Shown: positions 56,860 through 64,000 of the stretch, piece by piece
Layout of the letters: each line of letters opens with the position of its first letter
Numbering within the stretch: the stretch's first letter is position 1
Source of the DNA: Canna indica
Taxonomy: Eukaryota; Streptophyta; Magnoliopsida; Zingiberales; Cannaceae
Direction of reading: 5' to 3'
Assembly (NCBI GenBank): GCA_034359265.1
Contig: CP136890.1
Span: 55,359,501 to 55,423,500 of the forward strand
Length of the DNA stretch: 64,000 bases
Made by a program: the position numbers and the translations under genes
The notes under the pieces: model-generated
The model's database searches: none
What the model was told of the DNA's origin: nothing
Seen by the model: the letters and a program-made list of their open reading frames with translations, nothing else

Positions 56860-57535
56860 TTTTAAGTTCAGTCAAGATCGCGTGAAGTTGTTCCAAGTGT
56901 TCTTCCCCCGTAGAAGTCCTTGGGTTCTCGAGTGCCCTAGCCCCGTGTTCTAACCAAATCTCCCTGTGGATCAAGCTGGGCCATGTTTTTTAAGATGTCC
57001 ACTTTGACTTCGAACAAGTCTTGAGCCTGAATAAAGGCCATCTGGTGGGCTTGGCTTGTTCGAAAGGAAGATCAGGCAAGTATTTTAGGAGGAGGCTTGG
57101 ATAGATAGAACACTGTCCCCGCCTATTATCTCATCCGGGGGATAAGGATAGGGGACGACAGGGGGAGATGGCCCACTCTCCTAGATTTGCGGGAGGCACG
57201 GGCCGTGCCACTGGTTGATTTACGACGGATGTGCCTGTGGTTTCTGTCTCCGTTTCCGAAACAGAAGACGACCCTCCACGAGGACGAGCTTGCTGTGGCA
57301 GAACTTCTGTCTTCATTCATAAAAAGAAGTAGGGGTGCAGGGGCATCGGTAGTGAGGAGGGCCCTAAAAGCAAAAACAATGGCGAAGGACCCGAACATCC
57401 GATTTTCATCAAATAGAAAGAGACCCCCCGGAGACCGACTTTATAAAAGACCATGTGACTGAATCTCTCCCATCCTGCCTGCGTACAAAGAATCCATAGG
57501 CCTAATGATAGGAGAGCGACGCACAGAAAACGCAT
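56860..57535 (-). pseudogene. Mitochondrial hypothetical ORF, several frameshifts
   Basis: Minus-strand pieces: MRFLCVALLSLGLWILCTQAGW (57,535 on, signal- or membrane-like), LHPYFFL, SVSETETETTGTSVVNQPVA, ANLGEWAISPCRPLSLSPG (about 57,130-57,190), MAFIQAQDLFEVKVDILKNM (about 56,985-57,050) and WLEHGARALENPRTSTGEEH (about 56,905-56,965). They lie in different frames, so at least two frameshifts have occurred. The last two motifs recall a conserved plant mitochondrial hypothetical protein. Function unknown. Confidence 0.45.
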
Positions 57536-57539
57536 GTGA

Positions 57540-59460
57540 AAAATGGAATTCTATTCTCCAATTCTTTTTGTCCTTGCTCAAGACCCCCAGTGCGAAAGCA
57601 GTTGGTTCCGTAGTTTGAGAATTCTGCTAATCCCAAGTACTCCATCTCCATCATTGCATATAGAAATATAAAAAAGAAAGAGGAGAAGGCATGACCAGAA
57701 GAATTGTGTAAAATAAGTGAATTTATCTAGTTGAGGCATTCTTTTTTGAAAAAATCACCCTCCAGACAGACCTTTGATTTTGGATAGCTTTTTCATTTGC
57801 GGTAGACTTCACACCCACCCAATCTCGACATCAACTACATCAACAACCTGACGTGAACTGACTTTTGTGTTCGCATTAGACTGTTCTGACCGAGCTAATC
57901 ATGATTTTTTCTGACTTATTCCACGCCGCTCCTGAACCCGAAAGCTTCCACGCTGAAAAAAACAGGTCAACGCGAAAGTCTAAGCCGAAGACGACAAAAC
58001 CACTTCCGAAGGAAAAACAACAATTTCATTTACCTACGAGAAAAAGAGAGATGAGAAAGACAGAAAGGAATTGAGAGTGCACACTCATTCATAGGCGACG
58101 AACTATTCTTACAAATAGAGTGGAGTCGACCTTACGCTCTACGCTGCCTTGATCTACCCTTCGCGTAAAGGCCTCCCCAAGGTTGTTCTGCTCCACAAAA
58201 GAATGGATTAAGGCTCAGAAAGAGAGGGCTCAAAGTTTTGAATCCTTAAGAAGCCGCCTTCTCCGCCTCTATCTATTGCCCCTCATTTGCACGAGATGAC
58301 GGGATGACTTGCTCTCGCTTACTCGTAAGGCATGAGTCCACTTGTTTGAAGCTCTCTTCCCGGGGCTATTCCTCGCTAAGAATAAGAAAAGAAGGAAGTC
58401 TCCTAGGAAGCCATTTATTTGAGAAAGTCCCACAGTCTCCTCTCCGCGTGAATCCCATTCTCTGCATCTTAAACGATTCCCTCCTCTATAGGCAGTCCCC
58501 TTTGATCATGGGTCCGGTTTCCCCATCGATGACAAATCATTTTCAGATAACCGTAGAAAGTCACCATAGCACTTACAGAGCCCGATCACATCTTGAAAAT
58601 GACACGCCCAGAAGATAATCAACTTCCATTATGGATCTATGCCCTAAATGCGTTTTCATGCCATGCTTTCGTGGGCTATCGTTCTGGATTCCGCGTGAAA
58701 TAGGGGATTGTAGTCTGTGTGTGATAGGCTCCCAGTTTGACTACCCAGAATAGCGAGGCTAATGAGAAGATTCTTTTTTGAGTCTAAGTAGATTGATTTC
58801 TTCCCTATTCCCTGCCCTAAGAGAATATAGGGTTACAGTTCCCTTCTAGGGATTTTTGGAGTTTGATAATGGATCTTTTATCCGATCCGATGATGTTTTC
58901 ACCTCTGATGTGAATGATCTCCTTGTCAACTGATCTCCCTATTTTTTTTCTCCAGACACGGTTCAAGGCAAGTCACACTTTTTTTATAGTCCAGTTAAAT
59001 AAAATAAGCCTTTCCCCAATAGCAGAAACAGGAGAATCTCCTGTTTTGTACAAAGTAGCTAGATTCTATTCTCATCCCCTGTTGCATAGCACGAAAGAAT
59101 GGAGAATAGGGCTTAGTCAAAGGCAACTTGTGGAGAAGATTTTAGAGCAGCTTTGTACGAAGCTGTGGAAAAGTGGTACGATACTTAAAGCAAGCTTTTC
59201 CTAGCCGGTTGATAGGAAAATCCGTTTTCATTCAAGTGGATGTTGAAAATTGCATTTTGAGTGAGAAAATAGGAACTAGGGCAAAGAAAAGCAGAGGTTA
59301 GAAGGCTAGTTAGAAAGCCAGACCGGACTAGATAGTGCCTTTAGCTCATAGGATCATTCACCAGAGTAGGTAGGGGTGCCCCTTATTAAATGACAGTAGA
59401 TACTTGGATTTTGCTTTTCGTTTGACTTTCAACTATGCAAATAAATAGGCGGGGCTTATC
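57540..59460. other. Mitochondrial-type spacer, no gene recognised
   Basis: Frames at 58,304-58,618 and 58,914-59,204 are open but show no known motif. The segment is otherwise ordinary spacer. Confidence 0.45.
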
Positions 59461-59466
59461 ATTGCG

Positions 59467-59835
59467 TTAAACTTCCTTGAAAGGAAATAGGCTTCTTCGT
59501 ACCGTACTCGAGCTTTGGATCAATTCCTTTGACCGGTCGTTTCGAGCTTCCAGTTCTTCTGGATTGCTGCCCAGGAGGGCACTCTGGAGCAACGTTTGAA
59601 CGCGCTCGGCCTTGTCCACCCTTTCAGCGTTGTATCCCGCTCTTCCCTTGAGTAGACAACACAAACAAGGTAGCCATTCCCTCATGATGGAATGCCCCAT
59701 ACCATCCCAAGTCGTAAGCGACAACATGCCCAATCTGTCATAGCCAACTCGTTTGCTTCTACCAAGTCCACAGAGTCTTCAACCAAGACTCGTTGTTCAC
59801 TTGCCAATTGCATCACCAACTGGTCAAGTGCTCAG
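59467..59835 (-). pseudogene. Possible gypsy gag-like fragment
   Basis: Frames give ALDQLVMQLASEQRVLVEDS and AERVQTLLQSALLGSNPEEL with ARNDRSKELIQSSSTVRRSL. The helical, charged character and neighbourhood suggest retroelement or mitochondrial ORF fragments. Identification is weak. Confidence 0.3.
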
Positions 59836-59839
59836 CCTG

Positions 59840-60031
59840 TCAAGGTCTCTGCCATAAGTTTTTTTCCGAAAATGGCTTATCAAACTCAGGCAATTTCAGC
59901 ACCGGCTCAATCACCATCGCCATCTTCAAACCGTCAAAAGCCTTTTGACAAGCTTCAGACTGGCCCCGATCCTTTTTCAGCGGATCTGTCAAAGCCTTGC
60001 CTCTTTCCTCCTGCCGAATCATCAGAGACAT
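59840..60031 (-). pseudogene. Gypsy reverse-transcriptase C-terminal fragment
   Basis: ALTDPLKKDRGQSEACQKAF, then DGLKMAMVIEPVLKLPEFDK and PF, the segment linking reverse transcriptase to RNase H in Ty3/gypsy. It stops at the point where the RNase H start (VHTDAS) should follow. It lies on the wrong side of the integrase fragment at 60,290-60,640, so the order is scrambled. Confidence 0.8.
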
Positions 60032-60289
60032 GGAATCACATTACTGTAATGAATGAAAAGGTTGGGTTGTCGAGTGATAGGGGTGATGAGTGGGGCTCCC
60101 AGACAGCGAGCAAAGAGCAGAGCGACAATGCAAGGAGGTAGGTGCCTAAATGTTGCTTGTTCCTTTCTAAGGCAGTAAGTGAAGGAAGCAAGAGCTGCGG
60201 AAGAAGATCAGTGCGAGGTAGAGCGGAGGAGAGTGCAGCAACGAAAGAAGGCAGGCAGCGAGAGATAGTACAGCGTAAGGGAGAGAGGG

Positions 60290-60640
60290 CTTTAGCATTG
60301 ATGGGACCCAATGACGTCCATCCCCCAGGCTTCAAACGACCATGATGGCACGGTTGGATGCAATGGTTCTAGGGCCTGGTGGATGTAGTCACCATGAAAC
60401 TGGCGGGCATAGTCGATGCAATCCTTGATCATGGAGGGCCAATAGTAACCAATCTCCGGATTCTGTCTTGAAATTGAGGTCCTTGGCTGATGAGCACAAA
60501 AAATTCCGTTATGGGTCTCTTGAATGACCTTCTCTGCATCTTGGTCCGACAGACACCGCAGGAGCACTCCATCGTAGGATTTCCGATACAATGTTTTCGT
60601 TTGAGGATCGTAATGGAGGAACACGTCTTCGGATACTTAC
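60290..60640 (-). pseudogene. Gypsy integrase fragment
   Basis: LHYDPQTKTLYRKSYDGVLL, ETHNGIFCAHQPR and GYYWPSMIKDCIDYARQFHG (zinc-binding domain, its last Cys pair damaged), then SWSFEAWGMDVIG, the entry to the integrase core. Sequence homology ends at GPINAKA. It continues the RNase H fragment at higher coordinates. Confidence 0.85.
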
Positions 60641-61200
60641 CTTTTCGTTCGGGTCATTAGGTAGTATCCCGTATTGGATAAAGGATATCGGAAATCGTCG
60701 AATTCCCACTTCGTCAATCGTTATTCGAACCGAACGTCGATTGCATTCCGCAAGAGCTTCATAAGTGTCTAGCGGTGGTAGGATTCTCCTTTCTAAGACT
60801 GTGTGATATTTATGGCCGTCTGACGGGGAAGCTGCTAACCATGCGTCTGCATCGGCTCGGGCGTTCTTTCCCCTTGGCACATGTTCTATGTTGAAGTACG
60901 TGAACGCATGTGCCAAACTTTGATCCCTCCGGTGATAAGGTACAAGGTCGGGCTTTCTCACTTCATAGACATTGTTCATTTGGTTGACTTACAATAAGGG
61001 GGGAATCGCCCCTGACTTCGAGTCTTCGGATTGCCCCATAATCCGCGCTTGATACTCCGCAACGTTGTTGGAACACGGTTCGAGGAGAGCGAACGAATGC
61101 GGGAGAACCTTCTGGTGTGATGAAAATAATGCCGACACCAGAGGACTGTTCTTTTCATCTATTCATTCGGGAGGCACCGTCAAAGTACATTTCCCATGGG
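60640..61200 (-). pseudogene. Gypsy RNase H fragment
   Basis: Pieces on minus: FVRSPRTVFQ (about 61,080), ADYGAIRRLEVRGDSPLIVS (about 60,990-61,050), VRKPDLVPYHRRDQSLAHAF, FNIEHVPRGKNARADADAWL and ASPSDG. This is the plant Ty3/gypsy RNase H (Tat/Athila-like wording) with frame changes near 60,975 and 60,640. Such fragments are known as nuclear-derived imports in angiosperm mitochondria. Confidence 0.8.
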
Positions 61201-61214
61201 GCTAGGGCTAACAT

Positions 61215-62400
61215 ATGCCAACCCAGGGCGAAGGGAAGCAGGGGGCAGATTCTCTGTCTGGCACTGACTCTGATACCGATTCAGACATAGATAAGGGATG
61301 GATAACGGTTTCGAGGAAGAAGCCGACAAAGTCAACCGATGTCCCGTTTTCCCGGGCTATCTCGGAAGTTCCAAAAGCGGATCACTATTCCTCTGTTGCT
61401 CCAGCTCTCATTCATAAGAAAAGAAGAAAAAGGTTTCCAAGAAGAAGCCTAGAAAGACCACCCCTGCCCAACCACTCAAACAAACAGCCGGCAAGGTGAT
61501 GACCTACGAGGAATACCTCCAATACATGGAAGAGTACTACAAATGGTTGGAGGAATTTGAAGAATACGAGCAAGGGGAGCCGCATGAGGTTGTCCTGGAT
61601 GATTTTATGCCAAAAGGCTGGAGGCAGAAAGAACCATGTTCGGTCAATCAAGAAGAAGAGGAACTTTTCTGGGAACAGCCTGTTCAGGTAGCTCCATGCC
61701 GGGTAGTTTCAGTTTACCCTCGACAATCTGTGGCAAGAACGCTTTTGCGCAGTCCCTCTGGTTCCCCAAGTGACACCTTTTTGTTGAACCGGGACCTCCA
61801 CCTCCAGTATGGAGCCTGCCACATTACCACCTATGAAGGAGCGTCCTCAGAATTAGACACGGCAGCACATGAGTTGGGTGATAGCGATGACGAACCCCTC
61901 TTGTTTGCTAATGAAGCTGCAATGTTGATAGAGGAACCTAATCAACATGGTAAGATCCCCGACCAGCTTTCTAAACCTGTGAAACTGGAGGTTGATGAAA
62001 TGAAGCTACGAGATGGGCCCGAGCCGCATCAGAAGAAAGAGAAAGGGAAAGCTATATAGGCTGCAAATGAGCAGCCCCTGTTACCGTTGCCTAAGCCAAA
62101 GGAACCTCCATCAAGCTTGCCAAAGGAGCCGATTTTAGTCGAAACTAATGTTGTCTCTCATTGTTGACGGATCCCGGCTCTCCTCAGTGTGTATGACGCT
62201 TTAATGCTCTCCAAGGATATAAGGGAATCCCTCATCATTACAGAATCCTGAACTGTACGAGGCTCATGCTGCGGAGATCCACGTTGTGGGACGAGCCGCT
62301 TATGAAGTGGATACCATTTCCTTTGAAGAAGATTCTTTCTTAAAGTACAAGAAGCAATGTGATACCCAGTAGGATAAAAGAGAGAGCTGGCAATTCCTTT
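61215..62400 (+). pseudogene. Gypsy gag-pol linker and pre-protease fragment, plus strand
   Basis: A first frame from 61,215 (GTDSDTDSDIDKGWITVSRK) shifts near 61,420 into KKVSKKKPRKTTPAQPLKQT, then MTYEEYLQYMEEYYKWLEEF, EPHEVVLDDFMPKGWRQKEP and FEQPVQVAP-like sequence. After a stop at 62,057-62,059 it continues with RIPALLSVYDALMLSKDIRE and about 62,250-62,330 matter of the region preceding the protease. The orientation is opposite to the RNase H/integrase fragments to its left, so an inversion or a second copy is involved. The 61,496-62,059 frame is open for 187 codons. Confidence 0.6.
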
Positions 62401-62469
62401 ATCGGGAGTTGAGGGGCGCACCTAAGGCCGACTGAGGGGGAGGCCGCCCGACCGATAGGGAGGTAGCAA

Positions 62470-62697
62470 GTGTTTGAGGGAGGAAAGGGCGGACGTCTAA
62501 CCGCCCCCGACCGAGTCAATGTTTGAGGGAGGGGAGTGAGGTAGGACGACCCGAGCGAGTCAGAGGTGAAGGTGTCTGAGGTCAGGTCCGATCCCTGACC
62601 GAGTCGGTGTTTGAGGGAGGGGAGTGAGGCTAGGACGACCCGACCGAGTCAGGGGAGTAGGTGTCTGAGGTCGGGTTGGATCCCCGAGCGACTCAAT
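62470..62697. repeat. 88-bp tandem repeat
   Basis: TGTTTGAGGGAGGGGAGTGA starts at 62,520 and again at 62,608; the units share GGACGACCCGA and GTGTCTGAGGTC. A partial, diverged unit begins at 62,471. The G-rich units contain no gene. Confidence 0.8.
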
Positions 62698-62814
62698 AGC
62701 TGACTTGTGTTTGAGGACTGATATGACCGGGTTGAACAGTCCATCTCTTCCTTGGCCAGAACCAACAGCTATCATTCTTTAGTCAGAATTCCAGCCCTCC
62801 TCGATGGGGAACTT

Positions 62815-62892
62815 CCAGCTCTACCTTTTGACTGGACGTAGGGTAGCTCTGACTGGATGTAGGGTCGCTCTGACAGGATAGGGTCGCATTCA
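62815..62892. repeat. Short tandem repeat, GACTGGATGTAGGGTCGCTCT type
   Basis: Three imperfect units of about 19-22 bp: GACTGGACGTAGGGTAGCTCT, GACTGGATGTAGGGTCGCTCT and GACAGGATAGGGTCGC. They lie immediately downstream of the DNA polymerase remnant on minus. Confidence 0.75.
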
Positions 62893-62899
62893 ATGTTCT

Positions 62900-64000
62900 T
62901 TAAGGTGGATCTCTCTTATTTCTATTTATTGGCTTAGGTTTCTTCTTCTTTGTCTTGGCTAACTTATTGTCTGTCTTACTTTGATCAGGATAAGGGTTAT
63001 TAAGCTTAGTTGGTTCATCTTCTTTAGATAAAGGGTTTGTGTCATCAGTCAGAGTGGATGATTGTGTGAACTTCTCTTTTATAGTATTCAAAATCAATTT
63101 GAACTCTTTAATTACGGTTTTATTATGTTTCACATTATTCCGGAGTTCTTTTATGATGAGTTTTCCGGCATGATCTAGGGAGGATAAGTCTATGATATCA
63201 ATAGGATCAGTATCCACCCAGATATTATCATCATATACTGGCTTCCTCTTATAACCCACCTTAATACCAAGTCTGACCGATGTTTCTTTCTGTAATATGT
63301 CCAGAGAGTGAAAATCAATTCGGAAGTTGGATGTAATCTTGACCTCTTCTTTATGAGATGGGTCAGATAGTCGTTTCAGAAACCATTCTGGTCCTCCTTA
63401 GCTGGTCCCTTGAACTTGATGACATCATTTCCATCTTTAGCAATATAGTAATAAGATTTAGGAGCTCAAAAGTCTCCTTTCACTATTTGGTCCTCTAGCT
63501 TAAACATCCCCAAGGTATTAGTAGAAAGAATATCATTTGGAAGTGGTTTACCAAGAATAACGGAGTCAGTGTCAGTGTAGTAGCAGTCCTCTCTTGAAAT
63601 AAAGGGGTACATATAGATCCTAGCATTAGCAGTGATTGCAGCAGCAAGTTGAACAGCAGCGTTTTTCGGTGGGTCCCATTGATCTCCCCCACTTCCGGTA
63701 TTGGTATGGTAGGCAACAATGAATTGGTTTTCACAAATCTCATCAGCATATATAAAATCCGTATTCATGAGTAAATCTATGTATTTCTTATTATCGCAGA
63801 TAATGGTTTGAGTGCTTTTAGGATTAATACCAAATCTACCATATAGTGTATTCATCAGTATCTTGTATATAAATGACAAGCTTTCATTTCCAGTCTTCTT
63901 TGCCAACAACCTGTTATTATAGAGAGTGAGGACAAAGTCCTTGAATGGGCTTTCCTTCTTTTCAAAGAGGTAGCCAGAGATAGGGATCACTGTGTAGCCT
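62900..64000 (-). pseudogene. Family B DNA polymerase of a linear mitochondrial plasmid, 3' part, broken
   Basis: The minus-strand frame, open from the right edge to 63,466, carries family B polymerase motif B (KILMNTLYGRFG, Lys 43 and Asn 47 of the visible frame) and motif C (YYTDTDSV, Asp 140 and Asp 142), as in protein-primed polymerases of plant mitochondrial linear plasmids. A TGA at 63,463-63,465 interrupts it; the same frame then gives APKSYYYIAKDGNDVIKFKG. A frameshift near 63,395 leads to the C-terminal frame (LKRLSDPSHKEEVKITSNFR, KVGYKRKPVYDDNIWVDTDP), ending in a basic tail at 62,900-62,960. The exonuclease half lies beyond 64,000. Integrated plasmid polymerases are common in plant mitochondrial DNA. 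Confidence 0.88.

Larger units (their letters stand above)
44490..64000. other. Mitochondrial-type DNA (probable NUMT or chimeric join)
   Basis: From about 44,490 to the right edge the sequence has plant mitochondrial features: nad2 exons with group II introns, an atp9/cox2 chimera, mitochondrial ORF fragments, old gypsy fragments of the kind known in angiosperm mitochondria, and linear-plasmid DNA polymerase. Codons that are C-to-U edited in nad2 RNA are unedited here, so it is DNA-derived. No family A/B LTR or copia LTR of the left part appears. Continuation past 64,000 is expected. Confidence 0.85.

Noticed and set aside
59692..60141. 149-codon plus-strand frame
   Set aside because: Most of it is antisense to the gypsy reverse-transcriptase fragment at 59,840-60,031.

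Overview
This is plant DNA. The left two thirds (about 1-42,650) is nuclear repeat DNA with no host protein-coding gene that I can recognise. It is a stack of nested, mostly dead transposable elements: a Mutator-like transposase, Ty3/gypsy chromoviruses with long LTRs, a Ty1/copia element, solo LTRs with target-site duplications, and a Harbinger/Tourist-type element. A plastid fragment (psbI-psbK) has landed inside one LTR. The right third (about 44,500-64,000, possibly from 42,650) has angiosperm mitochondrial character: nad2 exons with group II introns and unedited codons, a chimeric atp9/cox2 open frame, fragments of mitochondrial ORFs, mitochondrial-type gypsy remnants, and a linear-plasmid family B DNA polymerase. 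The window is therefore either a large nuclear insertion of mitochondrial DNA (NUMT, at least 19 kb, open at the right edge) or a chimeric contig.

Layout. 1-2,427: three-exon MULE transposase pseudogene (minus). 2,790-4,094: copia pol fragment (plus). 4,095-14,117: gypsy family A element A1 (minus), whose left LTR is split by an opposite-strand solo LTR of the same family (4,425-7,177, TSD CTAGG). 14,118-16,184: truncated copia LTR. 16,185-17,250: divergent AT-rich repeats. 17,251-19,764: solo LTR of gypsy family B (TSD TTTGT). 19,815-28,364: TIR element (TSD TAA) carrying a complete-ended gypsy B insertion (19,858-27,247, TSD GGACA). 28,686-41,760: second family A element, A2, holding a 9.2-kb copia element (29,206-38,449) that itself carries a solo LTR (30,783-31,525, TSD ATAAT), plus a plastid insertion (40,275-41,000) bounded by a 170-bp direct duplication. 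41,761-42,645: unidentified repeat. 42,650-44,480: L1-type LINE fragment. 44,490-64,000: mitochondrial-type DNA.

The most unusual signals are these. First, an array of seven hairpins inside the family A LTR, in which the stem sequence changes from unit to unit but complementarity is kept. Second, consensus splice donor and acceptor sites inside the LTRs of families A and B, which would place that array in a leader intron. Third, the psbK insertion: the duplicated LTR promoter sits just upstream of an intact psbK frame, on the same strand. Fourth, the atp9/cox2 fusion in the mitochondrial part.

Limits: coordinates of LTR ends with TSDs were read directly. Ends of degenerate elements are approximate. 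Family assignments rest on recognised protein motifs without a database search.
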